DNA from: an uncultured Dokdonia sp.
GTDB taxonomy: Bacteria > Bacteroidota > Bacteroidia > Flavobacteriales > Flavobacteriaceae
Assembly: GCA_947503305.1 (NCBI GenBank)
Contig: CANNDF010000004.1
Span: 372,001 to 436,000, forward strand
DNA length: 64,000 nucleotides
Direction of reading: 5' to 3'
The notes under the pieces are model-generated. The model saw nothing but the letters and a program-made list of their open reading frames with translations, did not search any database and was not told the origin of the DNA. This document shows, piece by piece, positions 27,533 to 37,242 of the stretch. The number at the start of each line of letters is the position of its first letter. Position 1 is the first letter of the stretch. The translations under genes and the position numbers were made by a program.

Positions 27533-28393
27533 ATGAAACAAAAAATTAGAATTGCTATTCAAAAATCAGGAAGACTTAATCAAGAGTCCTTACAATTACT
27601 AAAAAACTGTGGTATTTCTATTGATAATGGGAAAGATCAACTTAAAGCCACTGCCCGTAATTTCCCCTTAGAGGTTTTTTATTTACGCAATGGCGATATC
27701 CCGCAATATTTAAGAGATGGGGTTATAGATATAGCGATTTTAGGAGAAAACACTTTAATTGAAAAAGGACAGGACCTGGATATAAAAGAACGTTTAGGTT
27801 TTTCTAAGTGTAAAGTTTCCTTAGCAATCCCTAAAAATGCAGCATATACATCTATTGAAGATTTTCAAGGGAAGCGCATAGCTACTTCGTATCCTAATAC
27901 GGTACGTAATTACTTAGCCAAAAAAGGAATAGAAGCCGATTTACATATCATTAACGGATCTGTTGAGATTGCACCTAATATAGGTCTCGCCGATGCAATT
28001 TGTGATATAGTATCTAGTGGAAGTACACTTTTCAAAAATAACCTTAAGGAAGTAGAAGTTATGCTTACTTCTGAGGCGGTACTAACAGTTTCTCCAAAAA
28101 TTTCTAAAAGCGCTACGGCAATCTTAGACAAATTACGGTTTAGAATACAAGCTGTACGTAAAGGGCAAGATTCAAAATATGTATTAATGAATGTTCCTAA
28201 TGAAAAACTAGAAACAGTTATCAATATATTACCAGGTATGCGAAGTCCTACAGTATTGCCTCTGGCAGAGAAGGGATGGAGTAGTGTACATTCTGTAATA
28301 GATAAACATCGCTTTTGGGATGTGATAGATCAACTCAAGTTAGCTGGAGCAGAAGGAATACTTGTTTGTCCAATTGAAAAAATGGTATTGTAA
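27533..28393 (+). CDS. hisG: ATP phosphoribosyltransferase HisG (long form)
   Basis: HisG joins ATP and PRPP, the first step of histidine synthesis. The 286 residues are the long form with a C-terminal regulatory domain (about 210-286), which usually binds histidine for feedback control. Typical segments are RIAIQKSGRL at the start, GLADAICDIVSSGSTL (PRPP site), and LPGMRSPTVLPL before the regulatory domain. First structural gene behind the attenuator; its stop overlaps the hisD start (TAATG). Confidence 0.96.
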   Translation: MKQKIRIAIQKSGRLNQESLQLLKNCGISIDNGKDQLKATARNFPLEVFYLRNGDIPQYLRDGVIDIAILGENTLIEKGQDLDIKERLGFSKCKVSLAIPKNAAYTSIEDFQGKRIATSYPNTVRNYLAKKGIEADLHIINGSVEIAPNIGLADAICDIVSSGSTLFKNNLKEVEVMLTSEAVLTVSPKISKSATAILDKLRFRIQAVRKGQDSKYVLMNVPNEKLETVINILPGMRSPTVLPLAEKGWSSVHSVIDKHRFWDVIDQLKLAGAEGILVCPIEKMVL

Positions 28394-29700
28394 TGAAAAC
28401 GTATAAAAACCCACCCCAAAGTGATTGGGGTACTATCATACAGCGCCCTACACAAACTATAGAAGATATAGAAGCAACGGTTACAGATATCTTTAAAGAA
28501 GTACAAACCAAAGGCGATATAGCTATAGCAAAATACACCTCTATTTTTGATGGAGTTAAGGTGCCAGAAATTTGTGTTTCTGAAAAGGAAATAAAAACAG
28601 CGGGTAAAATCATTTCTGAAGAATTACGTACTGCCATACAAATGGCAAAAAGTAATATTGAAATATTTCACCGTGCCCAAAAGACAGATACAATTTCTGT
28701 AGAAACAACAGAAGGTGTCTCCTGCTGGCAGGAAAAACGCCCTATACAGAAAGTAGGTTTATACATCCCTGGAGGTACGGCTCCTTTATTTTCAACAATA
28801 TTGATGCTTGCGATTCCTGCAAAAATTGCAGGTTGTGAAGAAATTATATTGTGTACACCTCCAGCAAAAGACGGAACGATTCACCCTGCGATATTATATA
28901 CAGCAAGTATATGCGGAGTGAATAAAATATATAAAGTAGGAGGGATTCAGGCAATTGCAGGAATGACTTTTGGAACAGAAACGCTCCCCAAAGTGTATAA
29001 GATTTTTGGACCAGGAAATCAATTTGTGACGGTCGCAAAACAATTGGCAACAAAGCACGGCGTTGCTATAGATATGCCTGCGGGACCTTCGGAACTCTTG
29101 GTGGTGGCCGATGCTACAGCAGAGCCCGCTTTTATAGCTTCAGATTTATTAAGTCAGGCAGAGCATGGCACTGATAGTCAGGTAGTTTTAGTATCTACAT
29201 CACAAGAAATAATCGCTAGTGTAAAACAAGAAATTACGATGCAGTTACGTACGCTTTCGCGAAAGCATATCGCACAAAAAGCCATAGAAAACAGCACACT
29301 AATTTATATAGAACATGACCAACTTGCGCTTGATCTTATCAATGAATATGCGCCAGAACATTTTATTATATGTGTAGAAAATGAAGAATTTTATACACGT
29401 GGGATTATTAATGCAGGTTCTGTATTTATAGGAAATTACACTCCGGAAAGCGCTGGAGATTATGCATCTGGAACAAACCACACACTACCTACAAATGGGT
29501 ATGCAAAACAATATAGTGGGGTAGGACTTGATAGTTTTATGAAACGGATGACTTTTCAGAAAATATCTGAGAAAGGAATACTCAATATAGGACCAGCTAT
29601 AGAAGCAATGGCAATGGCAGAAGGATTGGACGCACATAAGAATGCTGTTACTTTGCGTCTAGAAAAATTAACTGCTAGTACTACTAATAAAAATACATAA
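28393..29700 (+). CDS. hisD: Histidinol dehydrogenase HisD
   Basis: HisD oxidises histidinol to histidine using NAD and zinc, the last two steps. The 435 residues show VGLYIPGGTAPLFSTILM, IFGPGNQFVTVAKQ, DMPAGPSELLVVAD, the zinc and catalytic region LLSQAEHGTDSQ, and EYAPEHF. The gene contains palindrome copy 4, which is read as LSRK in RTLSRKHIAQ. Start overlaps the hisG stop by one base. Confidence 0.97.
   Translation: MKTYKNPPQSDWGTIIQRPTQTIEDIEATVTDIFKEVQTKGDIAIAKYTSIFDGVKVPEICVSEKEIKTAGKIISEELRTAIQMAKSNIEIFHRAQKTDTISVETTEGVSCWQEKRPIQKVGLYIPGGTAPLFSTILMLAIPAKIAGCEEIILCTPPAKDGTIHPAILYTASICGVNKIYKVGGIQAIAGMTFGTETLPKVYKIFGPGNQFVTVAKQLATKHGVAIDMPAGPSELLVVADATAEPAFIASDLLSQAEHGTDSQVVLVSTSQEIIASVKQEITMQLRTLSRKHIAQKAIENSTLIYIEHDQLALDLINEYAPEHFIICVENEEFYTRGIINAGSVFIGNYTPESAGDYASGTNHTLPTNGYAKQYSGVGLDSFMKRMTFQKISEKGILNIGPAIEAMAMAEGLDAHKNAVTLRLEKLTASTTNKNT
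29253..29266. repeat. Dispersed palindrome, copy 4 (inside hisD)
   Basis: A perfect GCTTTCGCGAAAGC is read in the frame giving LSRK, in a surface-type helix region of HisD. Confidence 0.85.
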
Positions 29701-29706
29701 GGTTAT

Positions 29707-30753
29707 ATGGAAGCAGCGTTTGACATTTATTCCCTTGTTCGCCCTAATGTATTACGTATGAAACCTTACAGCTCTGCAAGAGATGAATTTAAAGAGGTAG
29801 CACAAGATATGATTTTCTTAGATGCCAATGAGAATCCCTATGCCACAGCAGTAAACAGGTATCCAGATCCTCAACAAAAGGATGTAAAATCGATCCTTGC
29901 ACTACGAGAAGGGTTAGAGAGTAATCAATTATTAGTAGGAAATGGAAGTGACGAAGTATTGGATTTATTATTCAGAGCCTTTTGTATACCGGGAAAAGAT
30001 GCAATTATAACCGTTCCACCTACGTATGGGATGTATAATGTACTTGCAGAAACTAATGACATTAAAAACCATAAAGTGTTGTTAGATAATGATTTTCAGA
30101 TAGATGTAGAAGCAATACGGGCTACAATAACCCCACAAACTAAGTTATTATTTATTTGTTCTCCCAATAATCCTACAGGAAATTTAATCTCGACTCAAAA
30201 AATTAAAAAGCTATTGGATACTTTTAATGGATTGGTCGTGATTGATGAAGCCTATATTGATTTTACAACTTCAGAAAGCTGGACACAACAACTGATACAT
30301 TACCCTAATCTTATTGTGACCAAAACAGTATCAAAGGCGTATGGGATGGCAGGAATCCGACTAGGAATGTGTTGGGCATCTTCAGAGATTATTGCAATAC
30401 TCAATAAAATAAAACCCCCGTATAATGTCAATAAACTTACTCAAGAACATGCTGTTAAGCGTGTAATGGATTTAGATACTATAAAAGCAGAAGTATCACA
30501 GATTATAGAACAACGCAATGTATTATCCATAGCACTTGAGAGCGTACCCTTTGTAGAGAAGGTATATCCTTCGGATGCAAATTTTATACTCGCGCGAGTA
30601 GATGATGCGTATAAGCGATACGATCAGTTACTTAAAGCAGGAATTGTTGTACGTAACCGAAGTACGCAAGCAAAATGTGAAAACACCTTACGATTTACTG
30701 TAGGAACTCCAAAAGAAAATACACAATTACTACAAATTCTAAATAGCCTATAA
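29707..30753 (+). CDS. hisC: Histidinol-phosphate aminotransferase HisC
   Basis: HisC transfers an amino group from glutamate to imidazole acetol phosphate. The 348 residues are a fold-type I PLP enzyme: [20 protein letters not shown] near the start, [34 protein letters not shown], and the PLP lysine in [14 protein letters not shown]. Order G-D-C-B is preserved, with a 6 bp gap after hisD. Confidence 0.96.
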   Translation: MEAAFDIYSLVRPNVLRMKPYSSARDEFKEVAQDMIFLDANENPYATAVNRYPDPQQKDVKSILALREGLESNQLLVGNGSDEVLDLLFRAFCIPGKDAIITVPPTYGMYNVLAETNDIKNHKVLLDNDFQIDVEAIRATITPQTKLLFICSPNNPTGNLISTQKIKKLLDTFNGLVVIDEAYIDFTTSESWTQQLIHYPNLIVTKTVSKAYGMAGIRLGMCWASSEIIAILNKIKPPYNVNKLTQEHAVKRVMDLDTIKAEVSQIIEQRNVLSIALESVPFVEKVYPSDANFILARVDDAYKRYDQLLKAGIVVRNRSTQAKCENTLRFTVGTPKENTQLLQILNSL

Positions 30754-30754
30754 C

Positions 30755-31891
30755 ATGAAAAAGAAGGTATTATTTATTGATCGTGATGGTACGATGATCA
30801 AAGAAACAGCCGATGAGCAAATAGATGCATTTGAAAAAATGATATTTTACCCTAAAGTGTTTACATGGTTAGGAAAAATTGCACAAGAGTTAGATTATGA
30901 GTTGGTTATGATTACCAATCAAGATGGGCTAGGGACCGATGTATTTCCAGAAGATACCTTCTGGCCTGTACATAATTTTATAATGAAATCTTTTGAAAAT
31001 GAAGGAGTTGTATTTGACAATGTATTTTTAGATCGTACATTTCCTCATGAGAATAAAAACACCCGAAAGCCAGGGACAGGCTTATTAACTGCATATTTTT
31101 CAGAGGAATACGATCTTGAAAATTCTTTTGTAATCGGAGATCGACTCACAGATATGCAACTGGCAACTAATCTTGGTGCAAAGGGGATTTATATCAATGA
31201 CCATACACATTTAGGTACTGGAGAGATTACTATAGAACGATCCGAACTGGATAAGGATATCGTCTTAGAAAGTAACGACTGGCAAAAAATCTATGAATTT
31301 TTAAAACTTAGGGATAGAGTGTATTCGCTTTCGCGAAAAACCAATGAAACCGATATACAAATTACGTTAAACCTTGATGGTACGGGACAATCTACTATAG
31401 CAACTGGAATTGCTTTTTTTGATCATATGTTAGACCAATTAGCCCGTCATGGTGCTATGGATCTGGCAATTAGTGTCAAAGGAGATTTGGAGGTAGATGA
31501 ACACCATACGATAGAAGATACGGCTATTGCATTAGGTGAAGTTTTTGCAAAGGCACTAGGGAACAAATTGGGGATAGAACGCTATGGATTCTGTTTGCCT
31601 ATGGATGATTGTCTGGCGCAGGTAGCGATTGATTTTGGAGGGCGTAATTGGTTAGTGTGGGAGGCAGATTTCAAAAGAGAAATGATCGGAAAGATGCCTA
31701 CAGAAATGTTTTATCACTTTTTTAAATCCTTTACAGACGGCGCTAAAGCCAATCTCAATGTAAAAGCAGAAGGGACAAATGAACACCATAAAATAGAGGC
31801 TATTTTTAAGGCATTTGCAAAAGCGATCAAAGTCGCGATAAAAAGAGATCCGGATAAGATGATATTACCTTCTACCAAAGGGATGCTTTAA
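30755..31891 (+). CDS. hisB: Bifunctional histidinol-phosphatase / imidazoleglycerol-phosphate dehydratase HisB
   Basis: The 378 residues join two enzymes. The N-terminal HAD phosphatase (about 1-165) has the nucleophile motif FIDRDGTMI and the HAD lysine and acid pair around RKPGTG and [12 protein letters not shown]. The C-terminal dehydratase (about 190-378) has the manganese-site repeats [28 protein letters not shown] and [16 protein letters not shown]. The linker, YSLSRKT, is encoded by a copy of the dispersed palindrome with one mismatch. It catalyses steps 7 and 9 of the pathway. Confidence 0.96.
   Translation: MKKKVLFIDRDGTMIKETADEQIDAFEKMIFYPKVFTWLGKIAQELDYELVMITNQDGLGTDVFPEDTFWPVHNFIMKSFENEGVVFDNVFLDRTFPHENKNTRKPGTGLLTAYFSEEYDLENSFVIGDRLTDMQLATNLGAKGIYINDHTHLGTGEITIERSELDKDIVLESNDWQKIYEFLKLRDRVYSLSRKTNETDIQITLNLDGTGQSTIATGIAFFDHMLDQLARHGAMDLAISVKGDLEVDEHHTIEDTAIALGEVFAKALGNKLGIERYGFCLPMDDCLAQVAIDFGGRNWLVWEADFKREMIGKMPTEMFYHFFKSFTDGAKANLNVKAEGTNEHHKIEAIFKAFAKAIKVAIKRDPDKMILPSTKGML
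31327..31340. repeat. Dispersed palindrome, copy 5 (inside hisB, one mismatch)
   Basis: GCTTTCGCGAAAAA-type sequence, one base away from a full copy at its last G, lies exactly in the linker between the two HisB enzyme domains and is read as LSRK. Confidence 0.65.
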
Positions 31892-31929
31892 AATGGAGAA
31901 TTTAAGAACAATTAAGAAAGAGTAGCACA

Positions 31930-32511
31930 TTGAATATAGTTATCATAAATTACGGTGCAGGGAATATCCAGAGTATCAAATTTGCTATAGAGCGTTTGGG
32001 GTATTCGGCAAAACTGAGTAATGATCCCGAGGAAATCCGCACGGCAGATAAAGTGATTTTTCCTGGAGTAGGAGAAGCAAGTAGCGCCATGCAAAAATTA
32101 AAAGAAAGTAAGCTTGACCAATTGATTCCTACTTTGACACAACCCGTTTTAGGAATTTGTTTAGGAATGCAATTAATGTGTAATCGTTCTGAAGAGGGAC
32201 TTACCAAAGGGTTGGGTATTTTTGATGTGGATGTAGTACGCTTTCGCGAAAGCGTAAAAGTCCCACAAATACAATGGAACACTATCACAAAGCTTAAAAC
32301 CGCTCTTTTTAAGGACATATCCGAAGGTGAATTTATTTATATGGTACACAGTTACTATGCCCCAGTGACCGATCAAACGATAGCTATGTCTACCTATGGG
32401 GAACCATATAGTGCTGCGATAGGGAACGCAAATTTTTACGGAACTCAATTTCATCCAGAAAAATCGTCTCAGGTAGGGGCACAAATCTTAAGTAATTTTC
32501 TAGAACTATAA
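31930..32511 (+). CDS. hisH: Imidazole glycerol phosphate synthase glutaminase subunit HisH
   Basis: The 193-residue class I glutamine amidotransferase feeds ammonia to HisF. The catalytic Cys lies in [10 protein letters not shown] near residue 78, and the His-Glu pair in [13 protein letters not shown] near the C-terminus. TTG appears to be the start codon, giving [17 protein letters not shown], the usual HisH start. It contains palindrome copy 6, read as RFRES in [11 protein letters not shown]. It overlaps hisA by one base. Confidence 0.96.
   Translation: MNIVIINYGAGNIQSIKFAIERLGYSAKLSNDPEEIRTADKVIFPGVGEASSAMQKLKESKLDQLIPTLTQPVLGICLGMQLMCNRSEEGLTKGLGIFDVDVVRFRESVKVPQIQWNTITKLKTALFKDISEGEFIYMVHSYYAPVTDQTIAMSTYGEPYSAAIGNANFYGTQFHPEKSSQVGAQILSNFLEL
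32240..32253. repeat. Dispersed palindrome, copy 6 (inside hisH)
   Basis: Perfect core GCTTTCGCGAAAGC inside a longer 20-bp perfect palindrome (32237-32256, TACGCTTTCGCGAAAGCGTA). It is the most extended copy in the window and is read as RFRES. Confidence 0.85.
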
Positions 32512-33269
32512 TGATGAGAATAATACCAGCTATAGATATCATAGATGGAAAGTGTGTACGACTTTCTAAAGGAGATTATGACACAAAAAAAATCTATAAT
32601 GAACATCCACTAGAAGTTGCAAAAAACTTTGAAGCCCATGGAATACAATATGTACATCTGGTAGATCTGGATGGAGCAAAAAGTAAGCATATAGTCAATT
32701 ATAAAATATTAGATACTATCGCCAGTAAAACAAATTTGAAAGTAGACTTTGGAGGTGGTTTAAAAACAGATCATGATGTACGTATTGCCTTTGAAAGTGG
32801 TGCACATCAAATTACGGGGGGGAGTATTGCAGTAAAAAATCCAGATACATTTATCCATTGGTTACATCGTTACGGTACCGATAAGATTATCCTTGGCGCA
32901 GATGCTCATAATGAAAAAATTGCCATAAGTGGCTGGCAAGAAGAAAGTAAAGAAGAATTAATCCCTTTTATAAATCGGTATGTAAAAAAAGGGATTTCAT
33001 ATGTTATTTGTACAGATATCAGTAAAGATGGGATGCTTGAGGGGCCTTCATTTGATTTGTATAAAAAAATACTTCGGGAAGGCGCCATGATTACTGATGA
33101 AAATGAGCCTCATCCCCCTATTCGTTTAATAGCTTCCGGAGGAATCTCTGCTTATGATGAATTGCCTAAACTTGCAGCGATGGGCTGTGAAGGTACTATT
33201 ATAGGAAAAGCGATTTATGAAAATCGTATTACCTTAAAACAATTAGAAGACTATATATTAAATCAATAA
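32511..33269 (+). CDS. hisA: Phosphoribosylformimino-AICAR-P isomerase HisA
   Basis: The 252-residue half-barrel-repeat TIM barrel catalyses the ProFAR to PRFAR isomerisation. Key segments are [20 protein letters not shown] at the start (catalytic Asp), VDFGGGLK, the second Asp region [17 protein letters not shown], and [16 protein letters not shown] directly overlaps the hisH stop. Confidence 0.96.
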   Translation: MMRIIPAIDIIDGKCVRLSKGDYDTKKIYNEHPLEVAKNFEAHGIQYVHLVDLDGAKSKHIVNYKILDTIASKTNLKVDFGGGLKTDHDVRIAFESGAHQITGGSIAVKNPDTFIHWLHRYGTDKIILGADAHNEKIAISGWQEESKEELIPFINRYVKKGISYVICTDISKDGMLEGPSFDLYKKILREGAMITDENEPHPPIRLIASGGISAYDELPKLAAMGCEGTIIGKAIYENRITLKQLEDYILNQ

Positions 33270-33271
33270 CT

Positions 33272-33784
33272 ATGGACGTACTTTGGGTAACAGATTTTAA
33301 GGAAAATACAATTTTCAGAATAGAAGAGAGTACACGTATGATAGGTCTTGCACTAGAAAAAATCTCAGATGAGCATGTATGGCAACGTCCTAATAACTCT
33401 AGCAATAGTATAGGGAATCAACTATTGCATTTATGTGGTAATATGACACAGTATGTTATTTCTAATATTGGAGAAAAACCAGATATGCGTGATCGTGATG
33501 CAGAGTTTGATGCTACAGAGGGGTATACAAAAGATACGCTCTTAAAGATGCTTATAACTACCGCTACTGAGGTAATTGTTACTATTAAACATGCTTCAGA
33601 AGCCCAATTACTTAAAAAACGCCACGTACAAGGGTTTTATTTTTCTGGAATGGGAGCTATCATACATGCTGTAGAACATTATAGCTATCATACAGGTCAG
33701 ATCGCTTTTTGGGTAAAAGAGCTGGTAGATGCCCCTTTGGGGTTTTATGACGGTCAAGATTTAAATGCAACCAATAAATTATAG
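33272..33784 (+). CDS. DinB-family protein inserted in the his operon
   Basis: The 170-residue four-helix-bundle protein shows the DinB/YfiT-type metal-binding His pattern: LLHLCGN near residue 50 and [12 protein letters not shown] near residue 132. Family members include thiol-dependent transferases and many unknowns. It sits 2 bp after hisA and 13 bp before hisF, so it must be co-transcribed with the pathway although no DinB enzyme is known to me in histidine synthesis. The frame runs past the usual family length by a short tail, [14 protein letters not shown]. Confidence 0.8.
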   Translation: MDVLWVTDFKENTIFRIEESTRMIGLALEKISDEHVWQRPNNSSNSIGNQLLHLCGNMTQYVISNIGEKPDMRDRDAEFDATEGYTKDTLLKMLITTATEVIVTIKHASEAQLLKKRHVQGFYFSGMGAIIHAVEHYSYHTGQIAFWVKELVDAPLGFYDGQDLNATNKL

Positions 33785-33797
33785 AAGCGACAGGTTT

Positions 33798-34553
33798 ATG
33801 TATACAAAGAGAATCATCCCTTGCCTGGACATTAAGAATGGAAGGACCGTAAAGGGGACTAATTTTATAAATTTACGAGATGCAGGAGATCCTGTAGCCT
33901 TGGCAAAGATCTATTCAGAAACAGGAGCCGATGAGTTGGTGTTTTTAGATATTTCTGCAACAGAAGAACGTAGAAAAACACTGGCAGCTCTGGTTTCCCG
34001 CGTTGCTTCTCAAGTCAATATCCCATTTACAGTAGGAGGAGGAATTTCTTCTATAGAAGATGTAGACATCCTTTTACAAAATGGGGCAGATAAGGTATCT
34101 ATTAATTCCAGTGCGGTAAAACGGCCTGAATTAATCAACGAGTTAGCATCAAAATTTGGTTCTCAATGCGTTGTTGTTGCGATCGATGCAACCTATATAG
34201 ATGGGGAATGGATCGTCCATTTAGTAGGGGGTAAAGTACCTACAAAACGCACTCTTTTTGATTGGGCAAAAGAAGTAGCAGCACGCGGAGCAGGGGAGAT
34301 CCTATTTACGTCTATGGATAATGATGGGACTAAAGATGGCTTTGCAAATGAAGCTCTGGCACGACTATCTAATGAGCTGTCTATTTCTATCATCGCTAGT
34401 GGAGGTGCAGGAACGATGCAACATTTTGCAGATACCTTTACCCATGGGAAAGCAGATGCAGCGCTGGCAGCAAGTGTTTTTCATTTTAAAGAAATAGAGA
34501 TCCCTGTATTAAAACAGTATTTAAAAACACAAAATATCCAAGTACGGATTTAA
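33798..34553 (+). CDS. hisF: Imidazole glycerol phosphate synthase cyclase subunit HisF
   Basis: HisF closes the imidazole ring using ammonia from HisH. The 251 residues from the ATG at 33798 start [20 protein letters not shown], the typical N-terminus with catalytic Asp; the frame is open to 33765 but the extra residues would overlap the DinB gene. Other family segments are [38 protein letters not shown] and IIASGGAG. Confidence 0.96.
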   Translation: MYTKRIIPCLDIKNGRTVKGTNFINLRDAGDPVALAKIYSETGADELVFLDISATEERRKTLAALVSRVASQVNIPFTVGGGISSIEDVDILLQNGADKVSINSSAVKRPELINELASKFGSQCVVVAIDATYIDGEWIVHLVGGKVPTKRTLFDWAKEVAARGAGEILFTSMDNDGTKDGFANEALARLSNELSISIIASGGAGTMQHFADTFTHGKADAALAASVFHFKEIEIPVLKQYLKTQNIQVRI

Positions 34554-34596
34554 AATTTCAAACCATACACAAACAGTTCATATAGATCACATACCT

Positions 34597-35196
34597 ATGC
34601 ATATAGATTATACCAAATATCCGGAGGGCCTTGTCCCAGCTATTATTCAAGATACAGTCACAAAGAATGTCCTTATGTTGGGCTATATGAATGAAGAAGC
34701 GGTATCCAAAACAAAAGCCTCTCAAAAAGTCACTTTTTACAGTCGTAGTAAACAACGGTTATGGACAAAAGGAGAAGAAAGTGGTCATTTTCTGGTATTA
34801 CAATCTATGGCCGTAGATTGTGATCAGGATGCCATTCTTATACAAGCAACTCCTATGGGGCCTACTTGCCATACAGGAACAGACACATGCTGGGGAGAAA
34901 TAAACAATTCTAATTTTGGATTTTTATCGACTCTTGAGAATACCATAGCACAAAGACGTACCGAGGAGAAGGGCAGTACTTCTTATGTCGCTTCGCTCTT
35001 TGAAAAAGGAATCAATAAGATTGCTCAGAAAGTAGGAGAGGAGGCAGTAGAAGTGGTTATAGAAGCTAAGGATACCAATGATGATCTTTTCTTAAACGAG
35101 AGTGCAGATTTACTTTTTCATTATTTATTATTACTACAGGCAAAAGGATTTCGATTAAAAGATATAGAAGCGGTTTTAAAAAGCAGGCATAAATAA
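34597..35196 (+). CDS. hisI: Phosphoribosyl-AMP cyclohydrolase / phosphoribosyl-ATP pyrophosphatase HisIE
   Basis: The 199-residue fusion carries out steps 2 and 3. The N-terminal cyclohydrolase (about 1-110) has the metal-site segments AVDCDQDAILIQ and CHTGTDTCW; the C-terminal pyrophosphatase (about 115-199) has KVGEEAVEVVIEAK. It ends the operon. I see no clear hairpin terminator after it; the accessory island begins within about 420 bp. Confidence 0.96.
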   Translation: MHIDYTKYPEGLVPAIIQDTVTKNVLMLGYMNEEAVSKTKASQKVTFYSRSKQRLWTKGEESGHFLVLQSMAVDCDQDAILIQATPMGPTCHTGTDTCWGEINNSNFGFLSTLENTIAQRRTEEKGSTSYVASLFEKGINKIAQKVGEEAVEVVIEAKDTNDDLFLNESADLLFHYLLLLQAKGFRLKDIEAVLKSRHK

Positions 35197-35618
35197 AAAA
35201 GTCGTTCTTTCTTTCCTCAGGTATTTTATCGTGATATCCATTATATCAGTTAACCCATTCTCAAGCCTGTGCTATAGGTAAGAGCGATCATGCTTTTATG
35301 TTTGAGATTGTTAGTGCTTTTAATAATTCTTAGAATATCTTTTTAAACAAGTATCATAGGAAGTTTATGGGGTTTTCTACTTGGAAATAAGAGCCCTTAA
35401 TTAATACTCTGTCCAAACATTTCCCAGTAATAAAGCTTTAGAGCTATGACAATCTGTTTTTGATAAGAATAGGACCCTTTTTTACAATACCGTTTAGCTT
35501 CCAATAGTTTTACAAAATCAGGTACTGATATACTAACGAACACATTAATTTTCAATTAAAAAGCAGTATATTTATCTCAATATTAAAGGGTTATATGGGG
35601 TTTTCTGTATATCCAATA
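35197..35618. other. Left border region of the cassette island
   Basis: About 420 bp between hisIE and the first cassette core (35619). It holds a 12-bp direct repeat, atggggttttct, at 35367-35378 and 35595-35606; the second copy lies 13 bp before the core. No attC-like left arm is present, so this side differs from every other cassette junction. A 52-codon open frame on the minus strand (35397-35555) encodes a peptide with segments KLLEAKRYCKKGSYSYQKQ and ALKLYYWEMFG; it has only a TTG start and may be a gene remnant. Confidence 0.45.
35397..35555 (-). pseudogene. Possible small gene or gene remnant (52 codons)
   Basis: The frame begins with TTG directly after a stop codon and ends in TAA at 35397-35399. 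The composition (Lys, Tyr, Leu, with ALKLYYWEMFG near the end) looks protein-like, and the sequence reads as the C-terminal tail of something larger. I do not recognise it. It lies just left of the first cassette, where an integrase gene would be expected in an integron, but I see no integrase motif. Confidence 0.25.
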
Positions 35619-35625
35619 GTTGTAG
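35619..35625 (+). repeat. First cassette core site (GTTGTAG) at the left end of the array
   Basis: GTTGTAGTGC at 35619-35628 has the form of the right-hand core that ends every attC-like site in the island. Its reverse complement, GCACTACAAC, reappears with one change (GCACTATAAC) at 37063-37072, the left arm of the site that ends this cassette. There is no paired left arm upstream, so this may be the array's primary attachment site. Confidence 0.55.
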
Positions 35626-35650
35626 TGCATTTGAAGAACAATTTGAGAAA

Positions 35651-36460
35651 ATGAACAAACTAACCAAAAAAGAAGCAATAGAGAAAGTTAAAAACGAGCT
35701 TTCTAAAATAGATGGAAAAGGAAAGAAAACTCGAACTGGACGTTTTGTGGTTTCAGCTTTAAGCAGTATTCCTTGGGTTGGTGGAATAATTGCTGCAAGT
35801 TCCGCTCTGCACGCAGAAAAAGAGCAAGGAAAAATTAATGACTTACAGAGAATTTGGCTTGAAGAACATCATAGAAAAATCGAAGAATTATATTATACGA
35901 TTTACCAAATTCACGAAACTTTAGATAACGCTGGAGCGGAAGTTCAAGAAAGAATGGAAAGCGAAGAATATTTGGCTTTAGTCAGAAAAGGGTTTAAAGA
36001 ATGGGATAATGCAGAAACATTTGAAAAGAAAGAATATTTAAGAAAATTATTGACAAATGCGAGTGCAATAAATCTTTCGATAGATGACTTAATCCAACTT
36101 TTTATAGAATGGATTTCTAGATATCACGAAACGCATTTTATGGTAATTAGAGAAATCTATAAAAATCACGGAATTACCAGAGGGCAAATTTGGGACAACT
36201 TAAATGGCACTCTTCCAGCAGAAAATTCTTTAGAAGCAGACTTATTTAAGCGTCTGATTAGAGATTTAAGTATGGATGGAATTATAAGACAAGAACGGGC
36301 TACAGATTATGCTGGGAATTTCATAAAAAAATCTACTAGACGTTCTAAATCTTCAACATTGAAGTCAGCTTTTGATAATATAGAGCCTTACGAATTAACT
36401 GAATTAGGACAAAGTTTCGTCCATTATACAATGGAAGAAGTCGTCACAAAAATAGAATAA
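35651..36460 (+). CDS. Cassette protein with a hydrophobic helix, unknown function
   Basis: The 269-residue protein has a basic N-terminus, a hydrophobic Gly-rich stretch at about residues 34-53 (VVSALSSIPWVGGIIAASSA), a charged helical middle, and a C-terminal part resembling a winged helix (HFMVIREIYKNHGITRGQIW, then YELTELGQSFVHYTM). One hydrophobic segment within a helical protein is seen in some abortive-infection and pore-forming proteins, but I cannot assign a family. It lies 1 bp upstream of the next gene, and the two form cassette 1. The location in a cassette array makes a defence or stress role plausible; this is inference. Confidence 0.55.
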   Translation: MNKLTKKEAIEKVKNELSKIDGKGKKTRTGRFVVSALSSIPWVGGIIAASSALHAEKEQGKINDLQRIWLEEHHRKIEELYYTIYQIHETLDNAGAEVQERMESEEYLALVRKGFKEWDNAETFEKKEYLRKLLTNASAINLSIDDLIQLFIEWISRYHETHFMVIREIYKNHGITRGQIWDNLNGTLPAENSLEADLFKRLIRDLSMDGIIRQERATDYAGNFIKKSTRRSKSSTLKSAFDNIEPYELTELGQSFVHYTMEEVVTKIE

Positions 36461-36461
36461 T

Positions 36462-37058
36462 ATGAAACACCTTTTTAATAACAGAAAATTTTACGATTAC
36501 GCAAACTCATTAGCAAACTCAATAGAAAATCGAATCAACAATTATGGCAAGTCAAAATTTGATAATCAAACTATTGAGGAACTTACAGAGCAATTAGCGG
36601 AGGAATTCAAAATTGAACTACCACAAATAAAAGAAGATGCTATTTATCAAAAAAAACCAACTGACACCAAAATAAGACATTCTGGAAGAGGTCATTTTGG
36701 AAGAAGCACATCTGTAGATGGTACAAAATACACATTAATTATACCTTTTACAGGCGATTCATCAATGTTCGGAATTTTTCCTTCTGAATTCACTTCTGTC
36801 CTTCCGTATGGTGTAATAGAATCTGACGAAGTGAAAGTTGTTTATGAAGTTCCTGTAGGACAAGATGCTTCAAGAATAAAAGCGGATTTCGACAATAATT
36901 TGGGAACTATTAAAAAGTATTTAGAATTCCTTTCTAAAGATGTTAATGATTTTAATGGGAAATTGGAACCATCGATTAATGCTCGTCTTGAACGAAGAAA
37001 GGACAAACTGGACAATGATGATGAAATTGCCAATACTTTTGGATTTCCGATTAAATAA
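36462..37058 (+). CDS. Cassette protein of unknown function, partner of the preceding gene
   Basis: The 198-residue soluble protein has an N-terminal helical part (about 1-65) and a beta-rich middle (KYTLIIPFTGDSSMFGIFPS near residue 90), ending in a charged helical tail (LERRKDKLDNDDEIA). No signal peptide or membrane helix. It is probably translated with the upstream gene (1 bp gap). I do not recognise the family. The stop codon lies 5 bp before the attC-like site. Confidence 0.55.
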   Translation: MKHLFNNRKFYDYANSLANSIENRINNYGKSKFDNQTIEELTEQLAEEFKIELPQIKEDAIYQKKPTDTKIRHSGRGHFGRSTSVDGTKYTLIIPFTGDSSMFGIFPSEFTSVLPYGVIESDEVKVVYEVPVGQDASRIKADFDNNLGTIKKYLEFLSKDVNDFNGKLEPSINARLERRKDKLDNDDEIANTFGFPIK

Positions 37059-37062
37059 AAAC

Positions 37063-37220
37063 GCACTATAACAATGGCTATACGTAATTGCTTGTTCTCG
37101 TCTACCCTTCGACAGGCTCAGGCCATCGCTTCTGAAAATCCTCGCGGATTTTCAGGTTGGTGTGTACTTGCAAAGTTAAGTGCTAAACCACGCAACTACT
37201 TATAGCCGAGACCGTTATGC
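37063..37220 (+). repeat. attC-like site 1
   Basis: Left arm GCACTATAAC-AAT-GGCTATA starts at 37063; right arm TATAGCC-GAGACC-GTTATGC ends at 37220. Inside, ggctatacgtaattgc (37076-37091) pairs with gcaactacttatagcc (37192-37207) with 14 of 16 matches. The centre has a perfect ctgaaaatc/gattttcag hairpin at 37132-37155. The unpaired AAT versus GAGACC is like the spacer of integron attC sites. Confidence 0.75.
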
Positions 37221-37242
37221 TCAATTGAACAAAAAATAATGA

